The notes: a model not told the origin generated them from the letters alone. A DNA stretch of 64,000 bases from Eximiradius sp. (GCA_937127445.1 CAKZLY010000027.1:1-64000), one strand, 5' to 3'; shown: positions 8,580 through 17,488, counted from the stretch's first letter. Program-made: numbers and translations.

Positions 8580-8687
8580 CTAACAAGCAGACTGGGATAA
8601 GGGATATTGTTTAATACTTGAAGCCAATCTATCCCCTTCCAAATCAACTTCTACGGTCAGTTCTCTTATACTGCCAGGGTCGTCCAT
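8580..8687 (-). pseudogene. Short gene remnant, 35 codons
   Basis: An open frame from ATG at 8687 reads MDDPGSIRELTVEVDLEGD and goes on to ASSIKQYPLSQSAC before a TAG. Composition and codon use look protein-like and are richer in G+C than the flanks. It is too short to identify and has no clear ribosome-binding site. It is probably a fragment left by deletion, possibly linked to the ATPase neighbourhood. The surrounding 8502-8935 is otherwise very AT-rich, with nothing else recognisable. Confidence 0.35.
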
Positions 8688-8935
8688 ATATTGACTCTAA
8701 TTAATTAAACAATTACCAATTACAATCATACAAATTATAAATTTAATATATTTTTTTTGAAAAAAATATATTGTATAATTCCGATAAAATAATATTTATT
8801 TTTATTGCATATAGCAAAAAACATAGTCAAAATTTTGAATAGTTTATAATTTCAATAATTATAGAAATATCTATATGCTATAAATATTTTTACAGGTTTT
8901 TTATAGTTTTATTAATTTTATAAATTTTACAGTAA

Positions 8936-9107
8936 TCAGTAATTATCTTTTTTCAACTGTTCTTTGATGAAGTATGTTGCAAACAGTTCTACTGGAATAT
9001 CTCGTTCAAACTCTTTAATAACCCTTCTATTTATTTCGCTTCTCTTTGTATTGTGAGTTTGCTATAATAAGATAGTTCTTTCTCTCACCTATGTTAAGAT
9101 TTAATGT
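8936..9107 (-). pseudogene. 3' gene remnant with a frameshift
   Basis: The minus strand reads LNIGERKNYLIIANSQYKEK and, after a one-base shift near 9045, INRRVIKEFERDIPVELFAT followed by YFIKEQLKKDNY and a stop at 8936-8938. The two pieces look like one C-terminus. I do not recognise the family. There is no start codon, so this is a gene tail left by decay at the edge of the accessory region. Confidence 0.4.
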
Positions 9108-9189
9108 TCTTTATACTAATAGCCCATAATAACAATCAAACAATAAATTTTATCAAAAAATTATTTCCAATTGCTTATATGCTAATATG

Positions 9190-11121
9190 CTAAAAGCTAA
9201 TTAATTTATTTTCTAAATTCTCCCATTCAGCATATTTTTGGTTGAGTTGCTGGCGAAGATAGTTGTATTGGTTACGCTTTTCGATAGATAGTTCTTTGTT
9301 TGAAAAGAAATCAGGATCCGCAAAAAGTTGTTCAATTTCGGCAATTTGCTCTTCCAGCGCACTAATTTGAGTTTCGCAATCTGCGATAAGTTTTTTGAGT
9401 TTGTTTTCTTGGCGTTGAATTTCTTTTTTTCTAATTCTATCTAATTGGGTTTGGCTTTGAGAGCTTGACGAGTTTTGATAATTAGGAGTTTTTCTCTCGA
9501 TTTCTTTTAAATTATCGATTTTAATTTTATGCAAATAATCATCGATTGTTCCAAGATATTCTTTGATTGATTTATTTGCAAAATGATATGTCTTTTGAGT
9601 TAAATCTTTGAGGAAATCTCTGTCGTGTGAAACGATAATGAGGCTACCAGAAAAGCTCATCAAAGCATTTTTAAGAATATCTTTGGCAAATATGTCAAGA
9701 TGATTGGTCGGTTCATCTAAAATAAGAAAATTAATTGGTTCAAGAAGAAGTTTTGCAAGAGCGAGACGAGACTTTTCGCCACCGGATAAAACTTTGACTT
9801 TTTTATAAACTGAATCACCACTGAAAAGAAAAGCGCCGAGCAAGCCTCTAACCTTGGTGCGCATATCGCCAGTAGCAGCATTATCAATAATTTCGAACAC
9901 AGTGGCATTTTCATCAAGCATCAGCGAACGATGTTGAGAGTAATATCCAATATAGAGATTATTACCAAAAATCAATTCACCATCATAATCTTCTGTATTT
10001 GCAATTATTTTAGAAAAAGTAGTTTTGCCTTCGCCATTTCTACCAACGAAAGCAACTTTCTCGCCACGTTCAAGAACAAAATTTACATTTTCGAATACAA
10101 TTTTATCATCATATTTTTTGGTAAGATTTTTAGTTTCAACAATAAGACGAGACGGGCGAGGCGGTTCGGGAAATCTAATATTCAAAGTTGCATTATCTTC
10201 ATCTTCAATTTCGATAATGTCAATTTTTTCGAGTGCTTTGATTTTCGATTGCACGCGAGAAGCAAGAGTAGCTTTGGAACGGAAGCGCTCAATAAAACGT
10301 TCAGTTTCAGCAATTTGTTTTTGTTGGGCTTTTGCAGCGGCAATTAGCTCTTCCCTTTGTTTTTTCCTTGTCTCGATAAAATCTGAAAATTTTAATTCTA
10401 AATCGGCCAATTTCCCGCGAGAAAGTTCAAAAGTTCTATTAGTGATATTATCTAAAAATGATTTATCGTGAGAAATAATAACAATCGCACCGTAGTAACT
10501 CGACAAAAACTCTTCGAGCCATTGTACAGAATCGATATCGAGATGGTTTGTAGGTTCGTCTAAAAGGATGCAATTAGGCTTTGTCAGTAGAATTTTCGCG
10601 AGTTCAACTCGCATTTGCCAGCCACCACTGAACGAAGAGACGGGTTTTTGCATATCGAATTGAGAGAAACCCAAACCGAGAAGAACTTTCTCGATTTCAG
10701 CATCAATGGAAAAGGCACCGAGAATTTTTAGCCGTTCATTAGCAGCAGATAGCATTTCAATTTTTTTTAAATATTCAACGGATTGATGGTCCGAATAATC
10801 TGAAATTTGGAGAGTAAGAAAATCAACTAATTTTTCTAATTCTTGGATTTCGTTTAGAGCAGACTTTGTTTCTTCGAAAACTGACATTGAAGAATGAATA
10901 TCCATTTCTTGCGGCAGATATCCAATTCGATAGTCATTAGGTTTAGAAACAGTCCCTTTTTCTGGTTCTTGTAATCCAGCAATAATTTTGAACAAAGTAG
11001 ATTTACCGGTGCCATTGCGACCAATTAATCCAATTTTATCATTGGGTCGAATAATAAAAGAAATATTATCAAATAAATAATTTCCGTTGAATTGAATTGA
11101 GAGATTATTAACTTGTAACAT
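9190..11121 (-). CDS. ABC-F family ATPase (ribosome-associated)
   Basis: A 643-residue soluble protein with two ATP-binding cassettes and no membrane segments, the ABC-F layout. Cassette 1 has Walker A GRNGTGKST, signature SSFSGGWQMR and Walker B CILLDEPTNHLD. Cassette 2 has GRNGEGKTT, VLSGGEKSR and LILDEPTNHLD. A long charged linker (about residues 235-310) holds the P-site tRNA interaction motif region, and the C-terminal 80 residues form a predicted coiled coil, as in Uup/YfmR-type members. Such proteins act on the ribosome to relieve stalled translation rather than export antibiotics. It starts 2 nt after der on the same strand, so the two are probably translationally coupled. Confidence 0.93.
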   Translation of the reverse strand: MLQVNNLSIQFNGNYLFDNISFIIRPNDKIGLIGRNGTGKSTLFKIIAGLQEPEKGTVSKPNDYRIGYLPQEMDIHSSMSVFEETKSALNEIQELEKLVDFLTLQISDYSDHQSVEYLKKIEMLSAANERLKILGAFSIDAEIEKVLLGLGFSQFDMQKPVSSFSGGWQMRVELAKILLTKPNCILLDEPTNHLDIDSVQWLEEFLSSYYGAIVIISHDKSFLDNITNRTFELSRGKLADLELKFSDFIETRKKQREELIAAAKAQQKQIAETERFIERFRSKATLASRVQSKIKALEKIDIIEIEDEDNATLNIRFPEPPRPSRLIVETKNLTKKYDDKIVFENVNFVLERGEKVAFVGRNGEGKTTFSKIIANTEDYDGELIFGNNLYIGYYSQHRSLMLDENATVFEIIDNAATGDMRTKVRGLLGAFLFSGDSVYKKVKVLSGGEKSRLALAKLLLEPINFLILDEPTNHLDIFAKDILKNALMSFSGSLIIVSHDRDFLKDLTQKTYHFANKSIKEYLGTIDDYLHKIKIDNLKEIERKTPNYQNSSSSQSQTQLDRIRKKEIQRQENKLKKLIADCETQISALEEQIAEIEQLFADPDFFSNKELSIEKRNQYNYLRQQLNQKYAEWENLENKLISF

Positions 11122-11123
11122 AT

Positions 11124-12449
11124 TTAGTGTAATTCCTCATAAGGCACATTCTTTCTACGAAAAACAAAAGAGATAGGAGTTCCATCAAAATTGAAGTTTT
11201 CGCGAAGTATTCGTTCCATAAAACGTTTATAACTATCTGGTAATAAATGCGGATGGTTTAAGAAAAATGCAAAAACAGGTGGTTCGGTGCCGACTTGTGT
11301 AACGTAGTTAATTCTCAAATCAAGTCCTTTTACGGCTGGTGGAGGAGTTTTTTCAAAGAATGGCAGCAATATAGCATTAAGTTCAGAAGTTTTAATTCGA
11401 GTTTTTCGACGTAAATCAATTTCTTTGGCAATTTCAATAATTTTAGTAATTCTTTGTTTGGTAAGAGCAGAAATATATACAATTGGGACAAAGTCGAAAG
11501 TTCGTAATTCCTTTCTGATAATGTTAGTAAATTCATCAGCAGTTTTATAGTCTTTTTCGATAAGATCCCATTTATTTACTGCAATAATAATACCCTTTCG
11601 AGCATCATTAACAAGATTTATAATTTTTTTGTCCTGATCTTCCAATCCGCGAGTAGCATCAATTAGAACAACTCCGATATCACAACGTTCGATAGCACGC
11701 AAAGTACGCATAGTACTGTACATTTCAACATTTTCATTAATGTGAGTTTTTTTTCGAAGTCCAGCAGTATCGACCAGAACAATTTCTTCGCCATAATATT
11801 TAACAACGGAATCAATTGAATCTCTTGTTGTACCGGGGATATCGGTTACAATACTTCGATCTTTTCCGAGTAAAGCATTAGAAAGACTTGATTTTCCAAC
11901 ATTAGGTCGGCCTACCAAAGCGATTTTAAGGCGACTATCTGTTTCTTCGATATCTGCTTCCTTCAAGTTTTCTGCAACTATGTCAAGAAAATCACCTGTA
12001 TTGAAACCACTTAACGCAGAAATAGCATAAGGTTCGCCTAAGCCAAGCGAGTAAAATTCGTAGCTATTAGCCATTTGAATAGAATTATCGCATTTATTAA
12101 CAATAAGAACAACTGGCTTATCGGAACTTCTCAAAATATTTGCGATATCCATGTCAAAGGAGGTTACACCATCTCGACCATCGCAAACAAACAAAATCAC
12201 ATCAGCTTCGTCGATAGCAATCATTGCTTGTTCACGAACAGAACGTTCCATAATATCTTCGCTTCCAGGGATAAAGCCACCAGTATCGACAAGCATAAAT
12301 CTTTTGCCATTCCACTCGGAATAGCCGTAAATTCTATCTCGAGTAACTCCGGGAGTATCTTCAACAATCGCTTGCCTTTGTCCCACAAGGCGATTGAAAA
12401 GTGTAGATTTGCCAACATTGGGGCGTCCAACGATTGCTACAAAATTCAT
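11124..12449 (-). CDS. der: Ribosome assembly GTPase Der (EngA)
   Basis: This GTPase needed for 50S subunit maturation has tandem G domains. G1 motifs GRPNVGKS occur near the N-terminus and again at about residue 183; DTPG/DTAG and NKCD/NKWD follow in each domain. A C-terminal KH-like domain (FFEKTPPPAVKGLDLRINY) ends in the expected IRFRRKN-type FVFRRKN. I place the start at 12449 (MNFVAIVGRPN), because GAGGAG lies directly upstream and would fall inside the longer frame from a TTG at 12464. Length (441 aa) is normal. It is followed immediately by the ABC-F gene. Confidence 0.96.
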   Translation of the reverse strand: MNFVAIVGRPNVGKSTLFNRLVGQRQAIVEDTPGVTRDRIYGYSEWNGKRFMLVDTGGFIPGSEDIMERSVREQAMIAIDEADVILFVCDGRDGVTSFDMDIANILRSSDKPVVLIVNKCDNSIQMANSYEFYSLGLGEPYAISALSGFNTGDFLDIVAENLKEADIEETDSRLKIALVGRPNVGKSSLSNALLGKDRSIVTDIPGTTRDSIDSVVKYYGEEIVLVDTAGLRKKTHINENVEMYSTMRTLRAIERCDIGVVLIDATRGLEDQDKKIINLVNDARKGIIIAVNKWDLIEKDYKTADEFTNIIRKELRTFDFVPIVYISALTKQRITKIIEIAKEIDLRRKTRIKTSELNAILLPFFEKTPPPAVKGLDLRINYVTQVGTEPPVFAFFLNHPHLLPDSYKRFMERILRENFNFDGTPISFVFRRKNVPYEELH

Positions 12450-12472
12450 TTTCTCCTCACACAATTAAATTA

Positions 12473-12510
12473 AATCGGGTTCAGTTAGAAATATACAACC
12501 GAACCCGATT
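12473..12510 (-). terminator. Hairpin downstream of serC
   Basis: AATCGGGTTC (12473-12482) and GAACCCGATT (12501-12510) form a perfect 10-bp stem with an 18-nt loop. It lies between the serC stop and der. On the minus strand a short T-rich run follows, so it may terminate serC transcription, perhaps partially. Confidence 0.6.
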
Positions 12511-12532
12511 AATATTTTAGAAATTACAAGTG

Positions 12533-13618
12533 TTATTTATTCTCTTTCATAAATTCTTCCATAAAACGCACTAATGCTTCAACCCATTCGATTGGGCAAG
12601 CATTGTAAATCGAAGCACGAACTCCACCGACGCTTCTGTGACCCTTCAAGTTTGTCATATTATGGCGTTTTTTAGCCTCTTCGATAAATTTTGCTTCTAA
12701 TTCAGGAGTATTGAGATTGAATGTAACATTCATCAAAGAACGATCTTCTTTATCTGAAACAGTCGGCTTATAGAAGTTGTTGTTTGCATCCATAAAATCA
12801 TATAAAAGATTAGCTTTTTTATAGTTATTCTCTTCGATTGCTTCAAGTCCTTGTTTCAAAATCCATTTGAATGTGCGACCGACAACATAAACAGGGAAGC
12901 AAGGAGGAGTATTGAACATAGAAGCTTCTTTAACATGAGTTTCATAATTAATCATAGTTGGAAGTTCTTTTCTTCCTTTTTCGAGCCAAGATTTTTTGAT
13001 AACCACTAATGTAACACCAGCTGGACCGATATTTTTTTGTGCACCAGCATAAATTAAATGATATTTCGAAAAGTCACGTTTTAGGGCAAACAAATCTGAC
13101 GACATATCAGCAACAAGAGGCACATTGCCAGCATTTGGGATATGATTTTCTTTATATTCAGTACCGTAAATAGTGTTGTTGGTAGTTATATGTATGTAGT
13201 CAGCATCTTGTTCAACTTGTATATTTTTAGGAATATAGTTGAAATTTTTATCTTCTGAGCTAGCGATAATGTTTGTATTGCCAACAAACTTAGCTTCTTT
13301 TGCAGCTTTTTTCGCCCACACACCAGTGAGTACATAATTAGATTTGTTGATCAAAAAGTTGGCAGGAACCATATAGAACTGCAAACTTGCCCCACCGCCA
13401 AGGAAGAGAACGCTATATTCTTCTTCTGACAAACTCATAATTTTCAAACAATCCGCTTGCGCTTCTTTAATCACAGCATCATATTCCTTCGAACGATGAC
13501 TCATTTCCATAATTGACATACCTAAACCGTTAAAGTCTAAAGCGGCTTGACTAGCTTCTTGCAAAACTTCATAAGGAAGAACAGCTGGACCTGCACTAAA
13601 ATTAAACGCTCTATTCAT
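12533..13618 (-). CDS. serC: Phosphoserine aminotransferase
   Basis: A PLP enzyme converting 3-phosphohydroxypyruvate and glutamate to phosphoserine and 2-oxoglutarate in serine (and PLP) biosynthesis. MNRAFNFSAGPAVLP is the family's N-terminus; FLGGGASLQF binds phosphate, and the PLP lysine is in YAGAQKNIGPAG. HRSVGGVRASIYNA near the C-terminus is characteristic. GGAG seven nt upstream fixes the start at 13618; a TTG twelve nt earlier overlaps that ribosome-binding site and is not used. Length (361 aa) is typical. No other serine pathway gene is in the window. Confidence 0.96.
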   Translation of the reverse strand: MNRAFNFSAGPAVLPYEVLQEASQAALDFNGLGMSIMEMSHRSKEYDAVIKEAQADCLKIMSLSEEEYSVLFLGGGASLQFYMVPANFLINKSNYVLTGVWAKKAAKEAKFVGNTNIIASSEDKNFNYIPKNIQVEQDADYIHITTNNTIYGTEYKENHIPNAGNVPLVADMSSDLFALKRDFSKYHLIYAGAQKNIGPAGVTLVVIKKSWLEKGRKELPTMINYETHVKEASMFNTPPCFPVYVVGRTFKWILKQGLEAIEENNYKKANLLYDFMDANNNFYKPTVSDKEDRSLMNVTFNLNTPELEAKFIEEAKKRHNMTNLKGHRSVGGVRASIYNACPIEWVEALVRFMEEFMKENK

Positions 13619-13752
13619 AATTTTCTCCAAAAAATAGTCAAAATGTATTCAAAATTAACATAAATAATTGGAATTTCATAATGATTTAAAGGAATTAACT
13701 GCGAAAAAAATACTTAAAACAATAAATTGAATAAAACATTAAAATGAAAAAG

Positions 13753-13837
13753 TGCTCGGAGAGGGACTCGAACCCTCACGGGCTATTCGCCCACAGGATT
13801 TTAAGTCCTGTGCGTCTACCTGTTCCGCCATCCGAGC
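13753..13837 (-). tRNA. tRNA-Leu (anticodon UAA)
   Basis: The minus strand gives a full class II cloverleaf: acceptor GCTCGGA/TCCGAGC, D-arm with GG, anticodon stem CAGGA/TCCTG around TTAAAA (UAA), a long variable arm (GGGCGAATAGCCC) and the T-arm GGTTCGAGTCC. The long variable arm and anticodon assign leucine. The CCA end is not encoded. Confidence 0.95.
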
Positions 13838-13904
13838 ACATTTTAGATTTCAAAAATAAACAGATTTTTTATTATAACCAAATAATTTTAAAAAATATTT
13901 GTAA

Positions 13905-15098
13905 TTAAACAATGCCCTGTGCTTTAAATTCATCTATTTCTTCTTTTGAATATCCAACGCTTTGCAAAATTTCGTAAGTATGCTGTGATAGAGTCGGAGG
14001 TGGTGTTTTGACCAATCCTGGAGTTTTTTCAAACTTGGCAGTTAAATTGAAAAGCTTCACTTTGCCAATTCCTTGGAGTTCAACTTCTGCAAAAGTGTTT
14101 CTATGTTCAATTTGCGGCTGGCTGACCGCTTCATCTAATTTCAAGATCTCACCTGATGGCACACCTGCATCATTTAGTTTCTCAACCCAATATGAAGTAG
14201 TATTTTGCTGCAATTTTTCTTCCAGAAGTGGAGTAAGTTCGAAACGATTCGCCTTTCGTGCATCGCGTTCCTTAAATCTTGGGTCTTCTTTTAATTCTGG
14301 GGCACCAAGAATGTCGGCAACTGCATGCCATTGTTCTTGTTTATTTGCAGCAATATTAATATAACCATCTTTCGTTTTAAAAGTACCAGAAGGAGCGGCA
14401 GTAAAATTGTCATTACCGAGCAGCTGTGGATGTTGCCCGCCAAGCATCAGATTAGCAACGACCCAACCCATAAATGGCATAACAGAATCAAGCAAAGCAA
14501 CATCGATAAATTGCCCCTCCCCTGTTCGTTCACGATGGAAAAGAGCAGCCATTACAGCAAAAGCTCCATTTATTCCCCCAATTGTGTCGCAAACCGGGAA
14601 ACCACAGCGTAATGGATTAAGTTCTGGCGTGCCATTGATTGCCATCACACCGCTTAATCCTTGAATAATCTGGTCGTAAGCTGGTTTGAACGCATCGGGA
14701 CCAGTTTGTCCAAATCCAGAAATGGCAAGGTAAATTATTCGTGGATTAATTTCAGCAAGTTTCTTGTAACCTATTCCTAGTCTGTCCATAACTCCGGGTC
14801 GAAAGTTTTCGACAACAACATCAGCTGTTTTAACTAATTTCAAGAAAATTTCTTTTGCTTTTGGTTCCTTTAAATTGAGTGTAACAGACTTCTTATTAGC
14901 GTTTTGAGCGATAAAACTTGTGCCAAGAAGCTTATTGTTGTAATCCGACACACAACCAAGTTTACGAGCAAGATCCCCGGCATCAGGGTTTTCAATCTTG
15001 ATGACTTCTGCACCTAATAATGCAAGATGTAAAGTTGCAAAAGGTCCAGATAAAACATTTGTTAAATCAAGAACGCGAATACCATTTAAAATTTCCAT
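13905..15098 (-). CDS. CaiB/BaiF family CoA-transferase (class III)
   Basis: The 397-residue protein begins MEILNGIRVLDLTNVLSGPF and has the class III CoA-transferase hallmarks: GAEVIKIENPDAGD, the active-site Asp region AYDQIIQGLSGVM, and NPRIIYLAISGFGQTGP. These enzymes form interlocked dimers and move CoA between carboxylic acids, for example formyl-, succinyl- or carnitinyl-CoA; the substrate here cannot be told. There is no Shine-Dalgarno before the ATG. The gene is divergent from the ATP synthase operon, sharing the 144-nt upstream region, and follows tRNA-Leu on the same strand at a distance. Confidence 0.92.
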   Translation of the reverse strand: MEILNGIRVLDLTNVLSGPFATLHLALLGAEVIKIENPDAGDLARKLGCVSDYNNKLLGTSFIAQNANKKSVTLNLKEPKAKEIFLKLVKTADVVVENFRPGVMDRLGIGYKKLAEINPRIIYLAISGFGQTGPDAFKPAYDQIIQGLSGVMAINGTPELNPLRCGFPVCDTIGGINGAFAVMAALFHRERTGEGQFIDVALLDSVMPFMGWVVANLMLGGQHPQLLGNDNFTAAPSGTFKTKDGYINIAANKQEQWHAVADILGAPELKEDPRFKERDARKANRFELTPLLEEKLQQNTTSYWVEKLNDAGVPSGEILKLDEAVSQPQIEHRNTFAEVELQGIGKVKLFNLTAKFEKTPGLVKTPPPTLSQHTYEILQSVGYSKEEIDEFKAQGIV

Positions 15099-15211
15099 AA
15101 GTATTATTAATTAAGTATGAAACATAAATGAAATCAAATTACAAATTAAATAAAAAAGAAATAACTAAAAAGTAAATTTCATAACAATTATATTAGATAA
15201 AATAACGTCTA

Positions 15212-15225
15212 TTACACTCGTGTAA
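15212..15225. promoter_or_regulatory. Palindrome upstream of the ATP synthase operon
   Basis: TTACAC-TC-GTGTAA is a perfect 6-bp inverted repeat with a 2-nt centre, ending 17 nt before the atpI-like start codon. It could be an operator for a dimeric regulator or a small leader hairpin. No regulator can be assigned. Confidence 0.4.
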
Positions 15226-15242
15226 ATTCAAATAAGCGCGAA

Positions 15243-15515
15243 ATGGGAGTATTATTCGGAATATTGCTTGGAGTAATTGATTTTATTTTGGCAATATATT
15301 TTATCAAAATAGCTTTTTTAAAGCAGTGGAACGCTTTTTACAAAACTATTATTTTTTCTATGTCTATTCGGTTAATCATCATTTTAATTAGTGTTTTTCT
15401 AATAATAAAATACACAAATTTTGAAATTGTTTCGTTTTTGGTATCGTTGTTTTCTGCAATTTTTATTTTAAAAATTATTGAAATTTATTATATTCATAAA
15501 AAAATAAATGCTTGA
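15243..15515 (+). CDS. Small membrane protein, AtpI-like
   Basis: Ninety residues with about three hydrophobic helices (MGVLFGILLGVIDFILAIYF; IIFSMSIRLIIILISVFL; VSFLVSLFSAIFILKI) and a lysine-rich end. Sequence similarity to AtpI cannot be shown by eye, but it is the first gene of the ATP synthase operon, 25 nt before atpB, the position occupied by the Mg2+-linked assembly factor AtpI in most bacteria. The function is inferred from position and topology. Confidence 0.65.
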   Translation: MGVLFGILLGVIDFILAIYFIKIAFLKQWNAFYKTIIFSMSIRLIIILISVFLIIKYTNFEIVSFLVSLFSAIFILKIIEIYYIHKKINA

Positions 15516-15540
15516 ATTGAAATTAACATAAAGGGAATTT

Positions 15541-16551
15541 ATGAACGGTTCAGAAATCGCATCAAAAGACACATTAGAACACGTTAGCCATAGCACTGAG
15601 TCTCAATCCGCTCATAATGAAGAAAATCAAGACGTTTTTACAAGTTTATTAAATGAATTAGGTGATCACGCGGGATTCTACATAGGTCCTCACAAAATTT
15701 CAGAACTTCCGGTAATTTTAATAGATAATGGGTTACATATTTATTCCTCACCATCATCAATGTTGAAAGAAGGTACCTTCACAATTAAAGGCCACGGTGA
15801 AATAGTGCGTGCAAGCGATGGAGGGAAACCTACTTTAGACTTATCGATTACAAATTTAGTTGTATTTCAGTGGATTGCAATTATCTTCCTTACCTTTGTA
15901 TTCGCTAAAGTTGGGAAAAGATTTAAGAAAGAACCTACAAAAGCACCTAAAGGTTTTCAAAATGTTGTAGAAACATTTGTTACATATATCAGAGACGAAG
16001 TAGTTCGCCCGAATATCCCGTCACAAAAAACAGCAGATAAATTACTACCGTATTTTTTAGGTTTATTTTTTTTCATTTTAGTATTGAATCTTATTGGGTT
16101 AATACCTGGGGGACATACTGCAACAGGTGCTATACCAGTAACTCTTGCGCTTGCAATAACCGCATTTTTTGTAATTAACTTAACAGCAATGAAAGTAGCA
16201 GGAGTGGGAAGTTGGTTCAAGCATTTAACAGGCGGTGCTCCCTGGTATTTATGGCCTATTATGATACCAATTGAATTCGTAGGATTGTTCATAAAGCCTT
16301 TTGCTCTTACCATCCGTCTTTTTGCTAATATGAGTGCGGGGCATATTGTATTGTTTTCCTTGCTCGGATTGTTATTCTTTTTCGGAAACATTTTGCTTGC
16401 GCCAGCAATAGTTGGATTTTCAATTTTTATCTATTTCCTTGAATTATTGGTTGCTTTTTTGCAGGCTTATATTTTCACAATGCTAACAGCAATATTTGTT
16501 GGATTGGCAATAGGCGAACACGGACACAATGAGGCTCACGAAACGCATTAA
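15541..16551 (+). CDS. atpB: F1Fo ATP synthase subunit a
   Basis: The stator channel subunit forms the two proton half-channels. The essential Arg is in ALTIRLFANMSAGH (helix aH4), and the C-terminal helices (LELLVAFLQAYIFTMLTAIF) are conserved. At 336 aa it is longer than the E. coli protein (271) because of an N-terminal region of about 110 residues with a predicted periplasmic beta-rich segment (GDHAGFYIGPHKISELPVIL), as seen in Bacteroidota/Chlorobiota subunit a. AAGGGA precedes the ATG. It is the second gene of the operon. Confidence 0.95.
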   Translation: MNGSEIASKDTLEHVSHSTESQSAHNEENQDVFTSLLNELGDHAGFYIGPHKISELPVILIDNGLHIYSSPSSMLKEGTFTIKGHGEIVRASDGGKPTLDLSITNLVVFQWIAIIFLTFVFAKVGKRFKKEPTKAPKGFQNVVETFVTYIRDEVVRPNIPSQKTADKLLPYFLGLFFFILVLNLIGLIPGGHTATGAIPVTLALAITAFFVINLTAMKVAGVGSWFKHLTGGAPWYLWPIMIPIEFVGLFIKPFALTIRLFANMSAGHIVLFSLLGLLFFFGNILLAPAIVGFSIFIYFLELLVAFLQAYIFTMLTAIFVGLAIGEHGHNEAHETH

Positions 16552-16606
16552 TTTATTATAAAGATATTTAAATAAAGTATTTTTATCAACTTTTTTGGAG
16601 ATTATA

Positions 16607-16840
16607 ATGGAATTAGCACAAGCATTTGCATACTTAGCAGCAGGAATTGGAGCTGGTTTTACTGTTTTTGGTGCCGCAAGCGGTATTGGTAAATTGGCTG
16701 CAGCAGCAATGGAAGCAAGTGGTCGCCAACCAGAAGCAGCAGGGGACATTAGAACAAGTATGATAATTGCAGCTGCTCTTATCGAAGGTATTGCATTCTT
16801 TGCTGCAATTATCTGTTTGCTGCTTGTTGTGCTTAAATAA
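16607..16840 (+). CDS. atpE: F1Fo ATP synthase subunit c
   Basis: The rotor-ring subunit is a helical hairpin of 77 residues, with the RQPEA loop contacting gamma/epsilon and the ion-carrying Glu in AALIEGIAFF of helix 2. The Na+-binding signature (Gln in helix 1, Ser/Thr after the Glu) is absent: helix 1 has GIGKL and the Glu is followed by Gly. Proton coupling is therefore expected. The start is at MELAQAF because GGAG lies six nt upstream; a longer frame opens 12 nt earlier. A structured 145-nt gap separates it from atpF. Confidence 0.94.
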   Translation: MELAQAFAYLAAGIGAGFTVFGAASGIGKLAAAAMEASGRQPEAAGDIRTSMIIAAALIEGIAFFAAIICLLLVVLK

Positions 16841-16861
16841 TTTGATAATAATACTTAGGAC

Positions 16862-16922
16862 AATAATTTGTCTTATTTACAAATTATTTTTTTCGTGGGG
16901 GCATATTTATGTCCCTACGAAA
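16862..16922 (+). promoter_or_regulatory. Two stacked hairpins between atpE and atpF
   Basis: Hairpin 1: AATAATTTG (16862-16870) pairs with CAAATTATT (16880-16888) and runs into seven T (16887-16893), like a weak terminator or attenuator. Hairpin 2: 16891-16904 pairs with 16909-16922 over 14 bp, including two G-U pairs, with a 4-nt loop. This could cut or stabilise the transcript after atpE to give excess subunit c. Hairpin 2 (GTAGGGACATAAATATGCCC on the reverse strand) could instead be a dispersed REP-like palindrome. Confidence 0.6.
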
Positions 16923-16985
16923 GTTCCTAATATCAAATGAAAATTATTGTAGTGAAAATAAAATATAATATAAAAAGGTTTGATT

Positions 16986-17480
16986 ATGGATGCTCTATTA
17001 AGTATAAAGCCAGGACTGATTTTTTGGTCGCTTGTAAATTTTGGAATTTTCTTGTTTATTTTAATTAAGTTTGGTGCTAAACCAATCAGCAATGCTTTAA
17101 AAGCAAGAGAAGAAAAAATTCAAAAAGCTCTGGATGAAGCAGCTGAAAAAGAGAAAAAAGCTGAAGAGCTTGTTCGTTTGCGTGAAGAAAAACTTAATGC
17201 CACACAAAACGAAATTGCTCAAATGCTTGTTAACGCACGTCAACAATCCGAATTGCATATTAAGCGAGCATTAGAAGAAGCTGATAAAATCAAGAACCAA
17301 AAAATCGAAGAAGCACAACGTGAAATAAATCGTAGCAAAAATGAAGCAATTTCTGAACTCAGAAAAGAAGTTGCTAATTTAGTAGTATTAGCCACAGAAA
17401 AAATATTAGAAGAAAAAATTGATACTGAAAAAGACTATAAAATTATTGAGAATTATATTCAAAAAATGAATAAAAACTGA
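16986..17480 (+). CDS. atpF: F1Fo ATP synthase subunit b
   Basis: The peripheral stalk subunit has one N-terminal membrane helix (PGLIFWSLVNFGIFLFILIK) followed by a long charged coiled coil (AREEKIQKALDEAAEKEKKA and onward) that dimerises and holds F1. The 164-residue length is normal. The start is MDALLSIKPG at 16986, preceded by AAAAGG; the TTG two codons earlier is not needed. atpH follows after 8 nt. Confidence 0.95.
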   Translation: MDALLSIKPGLIFWSLVNFGIFLFILIKFGAKPISNALKAREEKIQKALDEAAEKEKKAEELVRLREEKLNATQNEIAQMLVNARQQSELHIKRALEEADKIKNQKIEEAQREINRSKNEAISELRKEVANLVVLATEKILEEKIDTEKDYKIIENYIQKMNKN

Positions 17481-17488
17481 GATTTATT

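Noticed and set aside
9931-10471. Plus-strand open frames of 138 and 148 codons inside the ABC-F gene
   Set aside because: Shadows of the conserved minus-strand ABC-F coding sequence, with no start signal and unnatural Ser/Phe-rich composition.
15957-16391. 144-codon minus-strand frame within atpB
   Set aside because: Antisense shadow of the strongly conserved subunit a gene.
16607-16840. Na+-coupled ATP synthase
   Set aside because: The subunit c lacks the Gln in helix 1 and the Ser/Thr after the carboxylate that form the Na+ site.
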